Positions 50,162 through 57,368 of a stretch of DNA of 58,665 nucleotides are shown here, one piece after another. The stretch is from a virus. The stretch is taken from positions 1-58,665 of the IMG/VR virus record IMGVR_UViG_3300036766_000466, one strand, 5' to 3'. A program made the position numbers and the translations under genes. A model generated the notes under the pieces. The model was not told the origin of the DNA. It saw nothing but the letters and a program-made list of their open reading frames with translations, and ran no database searches. How positions within the stretch are numbered: the first letter of the stretch is position 1; each line of letters opens with the position of its first letter.

Positions 50162-51271
50162 TTAAAGAATACTTGTAAAGTGTTTTCCGAACTGGCTCGC
50201 GGCGGCATCCCAAGTGTATTCTCTGAGCCGGGCCGTTTCCATAGCCCATTGTTTTGTAGACCTGAATTCACGGACGTTGTGATAAGACCATCTTATTTTC
50301 TCGATAAGCTCCGCATCATTCGGTACGTTCCAATTACCACGATTGCCGTGATACCACACTCCGTCATTGGCGGGTTCGGAGTAAAAATTCTCAAGTGTCA
50401 ATTCTTTTGGGTACGAATCACCGAGATATTCTGATTGACCTGTCCAGTTGCCTACGATTGATGGGACGCCAGTTGCGAGACATTCAAGGATTGGCAAACC
50501 AAAACCTTCACCCCTTGATGGGAAGATTCCGCAATCGGAACCGGCGTAGACGGCGGCGAGATTCTCGGCCTGGGAAGATCGTAATTCTATTTTGAGTCCT
50601 GCTCTTGTCCAAGTGCTGTCAGGCATATAAACTGATTGGGAATAAATTCCGGTACCCTTATATCTAAAACCCAAAGAATTAAGCCATCGGAAAACTTCTC
50701 CAGACCAATCCTCTTTAAATGGATTCTCGCAGTGCATTTCAAGAATCGCATCTTCGTTTTCAAGAGCATCGAAAAAACATTGTAAGACTTGCATTGATCC
50801 CTTTCTGACCTCAAATTTTCCGATGTGGCAGAATTTTATGATTCCATCTGGTGTGGGAGCTATATGAAATTCATTTTGGTCATACCCTTCGTTCACAACT
50901 TGAGATTCTATACCGTGCATTCTTAGCACACGCCTTCCCCATTCGGATGGCACTAAAACAGCATCGAGAGATTTTATGGCTGCGAGTTGAACCGGATCAA
51001 ACCCATCTGTTTCAGTCACGACGAAGCCGATTCTTGGCGTTCCTGAAAATTGTGTTAAAAAACCTGAGTCAAAAATCATAAGACTTGGATTCTTTGGGTC
51101 GAATGTCTCACGGTTTTTAAGCCAACGGTATATGGATTCGTTATGGACGGAGATTGAGCCGAACGGTGGGATCAAAGTAATTTCAATGCCTGCCCTTTCA
51201 AGTGCATAGCCGAAGTTGGTCGCGTGTGTGCCGACACCCAAAGCGTTTGAAGGGGCGAAAAGGTTTAGCAT
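50162..51271 (-). CDS. family 4 glycosyltransferase, 369 aa
   Basis: GT-B enzyme: FAPSNALGVGTHATNFGYAL at the N-terminus, GFDPVQLAAIKSLDAVLVPSE mid-protein, and PSRGEGFGLPILECLATGVP with the EX7E acidic residues. Start at 51271 chosen for the GGAGG site nine bases upstream. Sits beside the MTA/SAH nucleosidase, well away from the main glycosyltransferase cluster. Acceptor not known. Confidence 0.82.
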   Translation of the reverse strand: MLNLFAPSNALGVGTHATNFGYALERAGIEITLIPPFGSISVHNESIYRWLKNRETFDPKNPSLMIFDSGFLTQFSGTPRIGFVVTETDGFDPVQLAAIKSLDAVLVPSEWGRRVLRMHGIESQVVNEGYDQNEFHIAPTPDGIIKFCHIGKFEVRKGSMQVLQCFFDALENEDAILEMHCENPFKEDWSGEVFRWLNSLGFRYKGTGIYSQSVYMPDSTWTRAGLKIELRSSQAENLAAVYAGSDCGIFPSRGEGFGLPILECLATGVPSIVGNWTGQSEYLGDSYPKELTLENFYSEPANDGVWYHGNRGNWNVPNDAELIEKIRWSYHNVREFRSTKQWAMETARLREYTWDAAASQFGKHFTSIL

Positions 51272-51272
51272 T

Positions 51273-51935
51273 TTAATCATCCTCCCAATCTTCACTTATT
51301 TCTGTCTTTAGAATAACTGGGCTTGGCCCATAAATAACATCCCCCACCGCCATCAAAGCCAGCGTTATTTGTTCGTTCATTTTGTCCGCAAGTTCCACCG
51401 CCATCTTTTTAAAATAATCCTCTGACGTGTTCCCAACAATATCCGAGATCACCTTGACGACTGAGTACGGGATTGCGTGCGCTTTACAAAACTTTGCAAC
51501 AGCGAAAGATTCCATGTCTGTCGCACAAGCGTCAAAATAGCCATATGGGTCGGTCTTTAAGAATTTGTCCTGCGAGATGAACGGTACTATTTTCCAATCA
51601 AAATCAAATATCGTTGGGCCGGGTTCCCCACATTTAGGTATTTCATGTTCTGCGTCGCTTTCAAAATCGCCTGCGTCAAAATCCCCCTCACGGAAAAACT
51701 CGGCCTGCACCTTTTTCCCTGCGGGTAATTCTTTCTCGTTCAATGAACCGGCATACCCGGCCAAAATCACCCATTCGAGCGAACCAAACTTATGCAATGA
51801 TTCGTAAAGGCACCCAAGCGTCCGTAGCTTTCCCATCCCCGGCGACTGGATCACAACCTTTCCATTTAATTTTTCAGGCATGATGAATTGGAGGATATTG
51901 AATTCATACTGAGTGGGGAGGATTAGGAGGATCAT
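51273..51935 (-). CDS. 5'-methylthioadenosine/SAH nucleosidase-like protein, 220 aa
   Basis: PNP_UDP_1 superfamily by pattern: LAGYAGSLNE near 60-70 (substrate phosphate/ribose loop) and ACATDMESFAVAKFCKAHAIP around 140-160, where DMES supplies the ribose-binding Glu, then VVKVISDIVG with the catalytic Asp. In bacteria this enzyme cleaves MTA, SAH and 5'-deoxyadenosine to adenine. It overlaps 51932..52123 by four bases (ATGA) and the GT gene is just downstream. Other nucleoside phosphorylases are possible, but APRT next door fits an adenine product. Confidence 0.75.
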   Translation of the reverse strand: MILLILPTQYEFNILQFIMPEKLNGKVVIQSPGMGKLRTLGCLYESLHKFGSLEWVILAGYAGSLNEKELPAGKKVQAEFFREGDFDAGDFESDAEHEIPKCGEPGPTIFDFDWKIVPFISQDKFLKTDPYGYFDACATDMESFAVAKFCKAHAIPYSVVKVISDIVGNTSEDYFKKMAVELADKMNEQITLALMAVGDVIYGPSPVILKTEISEDWEDD

Positions 51936-52123
51936 TTCCTCCACCAGTCAGCGTCGTCCACTTCTTTTCCTGACATAAAATTATGTCTGAAAATACATTC
52001 GAGGACATTATTAAATGCTTTAAGTTCCTGACTCAATTTTTGAATACGGATTATTACCGTGATGCTCAAAAAAATATGGATGGTGAGCACAGCCAACACA
52101 ACCCACAGAACTGTCGTTATCAT
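51932..52123 (-). CDS. small single-pass membrane protein, 63 aa
   Basis: N-terminal transmembrane segment (TTVLWVVLAVLTIHIFLSITVII), then a charged tail ending GKEVDDADWWRK. GGAG six bases before the ATG; start codon overlaps the APRT stop (ATGA), end overlaps the nucleosidase start. Function unknown, perhaps a membrane anchor for the neighbours. Confidence 0.6.
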   Translation of the reverse strand: MITTVLWVVLAVLTIHIFLSITVIIRIQKLSQELKAFNNVLECIFRHNFMSGKEVDDADWWRK

Positions 52124-52644
52124 GGCAACTCCATCAAACACGCGATTTTGTCCGGTTCGGCAATCGGTTCTTTTTGCAGTCCTGCAATGCTGGCGACAAA
52201 AATAAATCCTGCCACCTGCGCCCCGCAGTCGCGGATAAGCTCCGCCGCCGCGAACGCCGTCCCACCCGTGGCCAGAATGTCGTCCACGATTAGGATTCTC
52301 TCGCTCGGCATAATGTCATTTTGATGGATTTCGATACACCCCTGGCCGTATTCCAGGTCGTAAGCTATGCGGTGTGTCACGCCCGGGAGCTTTCCGCATC
52401 GACGGATCGGGACGAACCCAACGTCACAGGCCAGGGCAAGGGCCGAACCGACGATAAAGCCCCGCGCCTCGATCCCGACGATTTTATCGAATGGCATAAA
52501 TCGATGCGCGAGCTTTTCTAGTTGTAGGATTAGCTCGCTGAATGCGGCACCATCCGAAAATATTGGCGTGAGGTCGTAGAATAAGATTCCTTTTTTTGGG
52601 AAGTCTTGGACTCTGGCTATTTTTGATTTTAGATATTCACTCAT
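52120..52644 (-). CDS. apt: adenine phosphoribosyltransferase, 174 aa
   Basis: Type I PRTase: KKGILFYDLTPIFSD (19-31) is the APRT N-terminal motif, IVGIEARGFIVGSALA follows, and ILIVDDILATGGT (117-129) is the PRPP-binding loop. Full length for bacterial APRT (about 170-180). Converts adenine plus PRPP to AMP. Start overlaps the MazG stop by four bases. With the adjacent nucleosidase it would recycle the adenine of used SAM. Confidence 0.93.
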   Translation of the reverse strand: MSEYLKSKIARVQDFPKKGILFYDLTPIFSDGAAFSELILQLEKLAHRFMPFDKIVGIEARGFIVGSALALACDVGFVPIRRCGKLPGVTHRIAYDLEYGQGCIEIHQNDIMPSERILIVDDILATGGTAFAAAELIRDCGAQVAGFIFVASIAGLQKEPIAEPDKIACLMELP

Positions 52645-53150
52645 TTTGTTGGGTTCTCCCTGTCCTCAATCCCGTATTGTTGAAATACTTCTCTCATCCG
52701 CCAGCGTACTGCCTCGTTTAAATCAATTCCCAAAATATCGGCCATCAAACACGATAAGGAAATGATATCGACAAGCTCACGTGCGATCTTTATCGGTGCA
52801 GGAAGTTTGTCTATCATGGCCTCGGCTTCTTCCTCGTATTTCCAAAGAGCTGACGAACATTCGGCTATTTCCTCGAATAAATGCCTTAATACCAAATCAG
52901 CCCTGCGTCTATATCCTTTCTTTGTCTCGACTTCTTGTACAAACTCCATAATCGCTTCGGTGTTAAGGTATGACCCTGCACGCATGGGGACACGTCTACA
53001 CCGACAAGCCGGGCACCGAGTGGGTGGGGTGGACACCTTCCACTTTCCATCGGCGACCAACTTGTCGAATTTCCTCTGCTCGTCTGCCATCCAAACAAAG
53101 TCTTTAGAGCAGACCTGGCAGGTGAGGGTTAGGTCTTTTTTAGCGTCCAT
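52641..53150 (-). CDS. zinc-ribbon fused to MazG-like NTP pyrophosphohydrolase, 169 aa
   Basis: Residues 1-55 are a small zinc ribbon (LTCQVCSKDFVWMADEQRKF... CPACRCRR) of the zf-trcl type. Residues about 65-165 are all-helical with HLFEEIAECSSALWKYEEE and ARELVDIISLSCLMADILG, carrying the acidic EExxE and ExxD pattern of MazG/dUTPase-like pyrophosphohydrolases. Such enzymes clear noncanonical or excess NTPs. The ribbon may add nucleic-acid binding. AAGGAG site; a pentanucleotide repeat lies just upstream. Confidence 0.7.
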   Translation of the reverse strand: MDAKKDLTLTCQVCSKDFVWMADEQRKFDKLVADGKWKVSTPPTRCPACRCRRVPMRAGSYLNTEAIMEFVQEVETKKGYRRRADLVLRHLFEEIAECSSALWKYEEEAEAMIDKLPAPIKIARELVDIISLSCLMADILGIDLNEAVRWRMREVFQQYGIEDRENPTK

Positions 53151-53173
53151 TTAACACTCCTTTTTTAATAAAA

Positions 53174-53210
53174 CCTTGCCTTGCCTTGCCTTGCCATGCC
53201 ACGCCGCGCC
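53174..53210 (-). repeat. pentanucleotide tandem repeat (GGCNN)
   Basis: On the minus strand seven units GGCGC, GGCGT, GGCAT and four GGCAA, then the MazG leader. It lies between the receptor stop and the MazG ribosome binding site. Slippage here would change leader length, not a coding frame. Confidence 0.8.
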
Positions 53211-53236
53211 AAGCGACTTCGTCCAACATTTGACTA

Positions 53237-55129
53237 TTAAAATTCCGTCCTTACCCCGCCGAACACCCCAAGCCCTGGCGTACGAAATCCTGACTCCGTG
53301 TACCCCTCGTCGAAGATATTTTCAATCCGTCCGTAAACCTGAACGGCCTTTGCTATTTCGTAAGACGCCCCGGCATCAACACGCACAAACGCGTCTTCGT
53401 GTATCTTGTCCGTCAGAAAGGTGTCCAGGTTAAATATTCCGACAGTCCGCGGCCCGATGTACGTTCCGCGTGTCCATGCGGTGAACTTCCCTGATTTCCA
53501 TTCGACCTCGCCGCCCCACTGGTTCTTTGGGATATCAAAAGAGCCAGTGCCTTCCGCGAGGGCTTGCGTGTAGGTGTGCGAGACGCGAGCTTTTAAACCA
53601 TCAGCGGGCTTCCAATCAGCGAAGCTCTCCACGCCCCAGGTATGCCCTTGCCCACCTATGTTTTCATACCCAAACCCGACAAAATCAATCTGACTAATTA
53701 GGTCGTGTCTGAAATAGGTCGATCCGACAAGAATATCCTCGGACAGATTCTGCTCCGCGCCGAAGTCGTACCCGGTCGATCTTTCCGGGGACAGCGTTGG
53801 GTTTCCCACGTTGAACGTGCCCCATTCGGTCAGGAAGGCTCCGTGTTTCTCGTAGAGAGACGGTGCGCGGTATGCGGTTCCGTAGTGTGCCTTGAGGTGG
53901 GTTCCAGGGACGACCCACAGCGATGTGGCGGCATCCCACGTTGCGCGGCTCTTGGTGTGATCTGGGTTAGACTGCCTGGCCCCTATCGTCGAAACCCACT
54001 TCTCATCAAACAGGCCGATTCTTTCCTGGGCAAAATATTCGTTTCTGCCTGACCTGCTTTGAAGCTCCTGGTCTCCGCCCGGGATCGACTTGGCGAAGAT
54101 CGTCTGCCATTCGGTCTCGTGTTGGTATCCGATTGTCGTCGTCAGATTGTCATTGTGGATGAAATCAAGCTGTTCATCGAACGCCAAATTTTGGCCCTTG
54201 TATCCGCCATCATTGTAAAAACCCGTTCCATCTTCGTTCGGCAGAAATTGAAACCTGCGGGCGGAGTCGGTATACCCGATCCTGGACGACAGATTAATAC
54301 TCTCCGAAATCGGGACGGACAAATGAACCCCGTAATTACGAAGCTCGTTCTCCCGGCGATCATTTTCGTCAGCCGAGTCTTTTAACGTGACGCCTCCGAT
54401 TACAAGTGGCGAATGTTTTAACGCACCGTCAGCGTTGTATCCAAGAAACGTGGTCTCAATGCGTGCTCCACCATCCCATGAATAACCAAGCCTTGAATTA
54501 AACGACGTGTTTCCGTATCCATCATGCGCGTCGATGCCATCCGAGTCCGTGCGCCCAAGACGGTTGTAAAAATCAAACCCTTTTGAGACGCCTTCGGTCT
54601 CAATATATTCCCGGAATGTCCCACGACTCCCGTACTCAAACCCGCCATTGGCTCGCGGTGCCCCGTGGCCACGCTTCGTGTAGAGGGCCACCACGCCAGC
54701 CTGGGCGTCCGATCCGTAAAGGGCGCTCCCGGTTCCACGTGTGATCTCGGTGCGACCAATTCCACCCTCCATGAGGTCGAGCCATAAAGGGTTTGCGCTT
54801 CCTTGAGGATCCGAGGGGTCACGAAGAGGAAGGCCATCCACCATGAGCTTCGTGTCGATTGATCGAAGGCCACGGACACGGATCGTTGTGAGGCCACCAA
54901 GACCGTTGGCCTGCTTTACACGCACACCGGGGATGGTCACAAATCCATCTATGATGCGCTCATTTACGGTTTCGTCAGGCCCAAGAACATCGACCGACTT
55001 TCCGACCGAGTATTTGGATTCGGACAACCTCGTCGGACTGATTACGATTGTGCCGAGATCAACGGAGTCTTCTGCGAATGCAGACCCACTTAAAAACACA
55101 GCTAATATAAAAAATAGTCTCTTTTTCAT
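53237..55129 (-). CDS. TonB-dependent outer-membrane receptor (BtuB-like), 630 aa
   Basis: MKKRLFFILAVFLSGSAFA is a clean signal peptide, then a TonB-box-like DLGTIVISPTR. The plug domain follows (IPGVRVKQANGLGG, TIRVRGLRSIDTKLMVDGLP, IGRTEITRGTGSALYGSDAQ) and about 480 residues of beta barrel, ending in GVFGGVRTEF with the C-terminal Phe needed for assembly. Size (BtuB about 600) and plug fit cobalamin or siderophore receptors. The start at the ATG has GGGGG upstream; the GTG two codons earlier is less likely. Phage genes on both sides rule out an obvious host flank. Such a gene in a phage is unusual. Confidence 0.85.
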   Translation of the reverse strand: MKKRLFFILAVFLSGSAFAEDSVDLGTIVISPTRLSESKYSVGKSVDVLGPDETVNERIIDGFVTIPGVRVKQANGLGGLTTIRVRGLRSIDTKLMVDGLPLRDPSDPQGSANPLWLDLMEGGIGRTEITRGTGSALYGSDAQAGVVALYTKRGHGAPRANGGFEYGSRGTFREYIETEGVSKGFDFYNRLGRTDSDGIDAHDGYGNTSFNSRLGYSWDGGARIETTFLGYNADGALKHSPLVIGGVTLKDSADENDRRENELRNYGVHLSVPISESINLSSRIGYTDSARRFQFLPNEDGTGFYNDGGYKGQNLAFDEQLDFIHNDNLTTTIGYQHETEWQTIFAKSIPGGDQELQSRSGRNEYFAQERIGLFDEKWVSTIGARQSNPDHTKSRATWDAATSLWVVPGTHLKAHYGTAYRAPSLYEKHGAFLTEWGTFNVGNPTLSPERSTGYDFGAEQNLSEDILVGSTYFRHDLISQIDFVGFGYENIGGQGHTWGVESFADWKPADGLKARVSHTYTQALAEGTGSFDIPKNQWGGEVEWKSGKFTAWTRGTYIGPRTVGIFNLDTFLTDKIHEDAFVRVDAGASYEIAKAVQVYGRIENIFDEGYTESGFRTPGLGVFGGVRTEF

Positions 55130-55166
55130 TGCCACACCCCCGCTTATCTTATAAAATTAATTTCAC

Positions 55167-55403
55167 CTAAAGATAATCCATAAACATTTGTTTTCCAACC
55201 ATTTGGGCTAATTCCTCCATGTTGCTTTTGGGTGGATTACATTTTGAGCAAAACCAACGATGATCTTCAATAAAAAAAGTCATTGTTACTATGAACGAAC
55301 CTATGATTAATTGAATTATAGTTCCGTACTTTGAAAAACCAATCAACATGTTTCCAACACCAAGAAGTCTTAAACAGAATAATTTTTTATATGTTCTACA
55401 CAT
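55167..55403 (-). CDS. small membrane protein with CxxC, 78 aa
   Basis: One or two hydrophobic segments (MLIGFSKYGTIIQLIIGSFIVTMTFF), then FCSKCNPPKSNM with a Cys pair and a charged C-terminus. It follows the small chain at 55.4-56.2 kb by a few bases and lies just before the receptor gene. Unknown function. Confidence 0.55.
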   Translation of the reverse strand: MCRTYKKLFCLRLLGVGNMLIGFSKYGTIIQLIIGSFIVTMTFFIEDHRWFCSKCNPPKSNMEELAQMVGKQMFMDYL

Positions 55404-55405
55404 TT

Positions 55406-55480
55406 TTATCCCATTCCTTTCATATTAAAATAAAGACTTACTAAAAAGATGAACATTGGCCATAAATTTGTGCTGTTCAT
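55406..55480 (-). CDS. tiny membrane peptide, 24 aa
   Basis: ATG at 55480 overlaps the preceding stop (ATGA). WPMFIFLVSLYF is a short hydrophobic helix. Real only if the chain is real; the coupling is the sole evidence. Confidence 0.35.
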   Translation of the reverse strand: MNSTNLWPMFIFLVSLYFNMKGMG

Positions 55481-55596
55481 CTAATCTCATACCCATCCTC
55501 TTGAGTATAAATATCCTCTTCTGGGTCATACAGGAAGTTGAAAGAGTCATGATTGTCCAAGATAAAATGGTAGTAGGTTGAGTCACGGCTGGTCAT
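55477..55596 (-). CDS. small acidic protein, 39 aa
   Basis: Acidic and aromatic (YDPEEDIYTQEDGYE). Its ATG lies inside a 16-codon frame (55583-55633, ATGAAGACAGC...) that is itself coupled to 55630..55788; that shorter frame may be a real peptide or just the linking region. The stop overlaps the next ATG. Confidence 0.45.
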   Translation of the reverse strand: MTSRDSTYYHFILDNHDSFNFLYDPEEDIYTQEDGYEIR

Positions 55597-55629
55597 TGTC
55601 TACTACCGAGGTCAAATCTTTTGCTGTCT

Positions 55630-55788
55630 TCATACCACTCTCAACCATTTTTGGAGTCCCGTCCAACATGTCTCGCAAACGTGATACTTCCAAACTTTGT
55701 CACAGTAGTTCTCAGTCGGAGGAGATAACACAATGGCCCCCGAAGTATCGAGTTCCTTGCGGCACTTTGTACAATAGACGGAGATCAT
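55630..55788 (-). CDS. small zinc-ribbon protein, 52 aa
   Basis: CTKC near residues 6-9 and CETCW near 38-41 give the two CxxC knuckles of a zinc ribbon, with a third Cys between them. ATG overlaps the stop of 55785..55928. Confidence 0.6.
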   Translation of the reverse strand: MISVYCTKCRKELDTSGAIVLSPPTENYCDKVWKYHVCETCWTGLQKWLRVV

Positions 55789-55928
55789 TTAACCTCCCTG
55801 CATAGAACATCCTTGCCAAATTTATTACAGAATCCAACGTACTTCCCATTCTTGATAAACATGCGGGTTACAAGATTTCTTTTGTTTCTGTGAAGAATCT
55901 TTTTACACAGCGGGCATTTAAATTTCAT
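55785..55928 (-). CDS. small cysteine-rich protein, 47 aa
   Basis: CPLC at 5-8, then C34 and C43 in a Lys-rich background (KILHRNKRNLVTRMFIKNGKY). Zinc binding is likely. ATG and stop are coupled to both neighbours (ATGA). Confidence 0.55.
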   Translation of the reverse strand: MKFKCPLCKKILHRNKRNLVTRMFIKNGKYVGFCNKFGKDVLCREVK

Positions 55929-56062
55929 TTCTTATAATCCCTCGTCTTTCTTGGTCGCCTGTCGCACTTATCGATAATATTTACATACCCGCGCAAAATA
56001 CAGGCGCAGTTAGGCCATGTAGTGCAAGACTTCTTCCTCTTCCTCGGACGCTTCGGGGTCAT
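55925..56062 (-). CDS. small basic protein, 45 aa
   Basis: Very Lys/Arg-rich with CTTWPNCACI, so possibly a metal-binding and nucleic-acid-binding peptide. ATG overlaps the previous stop (TAAATGA); the stop overlaps the next ATG. Confidence 0.5.
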   Translation of the reverse strand: MTPKRPRKRKKSCTTWPNCACILRGYVNIIDKCDRRPRKTRDYKK

Positions 56063-56227
56063 TTAAGTCTCTTGAATTATTCCAGTGCCCTTACAACATT
56101 TGCACGGATAAGACGTTCGATTGTTTGCCCAAGTCTGTTGGTCTCCCGCTACCCACGGGGGCTTAGAGATAATTCCTTGACCATCACAGACGGGACATTT
56201 CTGGAACATCGGACGCAACTCATTCAT
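56063..56227 (-). CDS. DnaJ-type zinc-finger protein, 54 aa
   Basis: CPVCDGQGII near 11-20 and CKCCKGTGII near 42-51 are two CxxCxGxG knuckles, the same pattern as the DnaJ cysteine-rich zinc finger. DnaJ uses it for substrate release; here it stands alone. Overlaps the Imm5-like stop by eight bases. Confidence 0.7.
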   Translation of the reverse strand: MNELRPMFQKCPVCDGQGIISKPPWVAGDQQTWANNRTSYPCKCCKGTGIIQET

Positions 56228-56843
56228 GGCCCATCCCCCCATCTCCTAAGAGTTTAATCCCATACTCAAGACAGGTTTTTTGGAGTTGTTTTCTGGCGGC
56301 GGCATTGGCGGCATAGTTGGCGGCATAGCTGGCGGCATAGGCGGCATAGGCGGAATCGGCGACATAGGCGGCGGTGGCGGCGGCATCGACGACATCGGCG
56401 GCATAGGCGGTGGCGGCGGCGGTGGCGGCGGCGTCGGCGGCATAGTTGGCGGCGGAATCGGCGGCGGCGGTGGCGGCGTCGGCGGCGGCATAGGCGGCGT
56501 CGGCGGCGGCGGCGGCCCTATTATTTTTCTTGTTTGGAGTTCTTAAATACTCTTTCGCCGCTTCAATCGCTTTCCGTGGTCTCTTATCGTCAGGATACTT
56601 CTTCTCGTAAATATCAATCACCTGTTCCGCGCAGAAGATCGCATATTGGACGCACTTTGTTTTGTCAAAAAGTCGCACAAGCACCCAGTTGGCCCAAGGG
56701 TAATGGTTGCCATCAAAGAGTTCGAGGATAAACTTCTTGGCGTTCATTTTTTTGCCATTTAGCTTATTGAGCGACCACTCGTAGCCGTCAGAGCAGGCGT
56801 TGTGTTTTTTGAGCCATTCTTTTGAGATCGTGTGCTTTTTCAT
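56220..56843 (-). CDS. Imm5-like putative immunity protein with Ala-rich repeat, 207 aa
   Basis: Start chosen at 56843 because GAGGGAG lies five bases upstream; an ATG 14 codons earlier overlaps the neighbour's stop. The first 100 residues match the Imm5-like family (HTISKEWLKKHNACSDG, WANWVLVRLFDKTKCVQYAI, YPDDKRPRKAIEAAKEYL). Residues about 105-195 are an Ala/Asp/Tyr repeat in which Ala triplets alternate with AYA and ADA, probably a long helix or disordered rod. Phage proteins of this family are often near terminases or early genes; immunity function is not proven. Confidence 0.65.
   Translation of the reverse strand: MKKHTISKEWLKKHNACSDGYEWSLNKLNGKKMNAKKFILELFDGNHYPWANWVLVRLFDKTKCVQYAIFCAEQVIDIYEKKYPDDKRPRKAIEAAKEYLRTPNKKNNRAAAAADAAYAAADAATAAADSAANYAADAAATAAATAYAADVVDAAATAAYVADSAYAAYAASYAANYAANAAARKQLQKTCLEYGIKLLGDGGMGHE
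56285..56520 (-). repeat. imperfect triplet repeat coding Ala-rich segment
   Basis: GCx-rich short repeat (units of 9-15 nt such as GCCGCCTATGCC) in the Imm5-like gene. Codes for AYAA, ADAA and similar units and may change in number by slippage without breaking the frame. Confidence 0.7.
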
Positions 56844-56881
56844 TTTGCTCCCTCGGCTAACTGGCCCTGAAGTGTCTTTGG

Positions 56882-57067
56882 TCATACACTATTTCCTTGA
56901 TAGTCAAAAGACACTCCAAAGTTTCCACATGGGAAATATTCAGCTCGTTTTAACATTGCTTTGTAGATTGGTTTGTTTCTATCAATTTTTACCTGCTTGC
57001 ACTTTTTTGTGCAAAACTTCTGATTAGGGTCGCTATTCTTGGCTCCACAGATTTGACAATTCTTCAT
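56882..57067 (-). CDS. small zinc-finger protein, 61 aa
   Basis: CQICGAKNSDPNQKFCTKKC gives a CxxC plus CxxxC metal site, followed by a basic helical tail. ATG overlaps the stop of 57064..57171; the stop overlaps an alternative ATG of the Imm5-like gene. Likely zinc-binding, role unknown. Confidence 0.6.
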   Translation of the reverse strand: MKNCQICGAKNSDPNQKFCTKKCKQVKIDRNKPIYKAMLKRAEYFPCGNFGVSFDYQGNSV

Positions 57068-57171
57068 TTCAGTCTCCTAGCACATTCTTTACAAAGACCA
57101 TTTTCATCAAGTTCGACTTCCATTCCACAATCAGAGCATGGAATTTCCTGTACTCCATTTGGCTCACTCAT
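57064..57171 (-). CDS. tiny zinc-ribbon protein, 35 aa
   Basis: CSDC near 12-15 and CKEC near 28-31 with an acidic stretch between form a minimal ribbon. Coupled by ATGA to genes on both sides. A Gly/Leu-poor, well-balanced composition supports coding. Confidence 0.55.
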   Translation of the reverse strand: MSEPNGVQEIPCSDCGMEVELDENGLCKECARRLK

Positions 57172-57362
57172 CCAATCACTCTCCTCTGATTCTCGCAGTC
57201 CTCAATCCTCAACTCCTCAGCGGTCATTTCCCACCCGTATGAATTTTGTGGAGTCCGAGGATGGTTTCTTTGTGCGTTTTCCAAAACTCCGAAGCACCTT
57301 CTCCCATGAGCTTGATTGATGTGACATATTTTCACAGGTTTTAACTTATTGAGAGTTATCAA
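57168..57362 (-). CDS. hypothetical protein, 64 aa
   Basis: Basic protein with Cys at 13, 23 and 56. TTG start and no clear ribosome binding site, so weaker than its neighbours; coupling to 57064..57171 (ATGA) and close spacing to 57369..57704 support it. A plus-strand frame overlaps here but has no signal of its own. Confidence 0.4.
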   Translation of the reverse strand: MITLNKLKPVKICHINQAHGRRCFGVLENAQRNHPRTPQNSYGWEMTAEELRIEDCENQRRVIG

Positions 57363-57368
57363 GCATAC

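Noticed and set aside
55130-55166. Cobalamin riboswitch upstream of the BtuB-like receptor
   Set aside because: Only about 40 bases separate the receptor from the preceding gene and no B12-box-like GCCACTG was found.
56280-56546. Plus-strand Gly/Ile-rich open frame
   Set aside because: It is the complement of the Ala-rich codons of the Imm5-like gene; composition follows from the repeat and no start signal is seen.
57053-57319. Plus-strand frame of 88 codons
   Set aside because: Overlaps a chain of coupled minus-strand genes with zinc-ribbon motifs and lacks a start signal.
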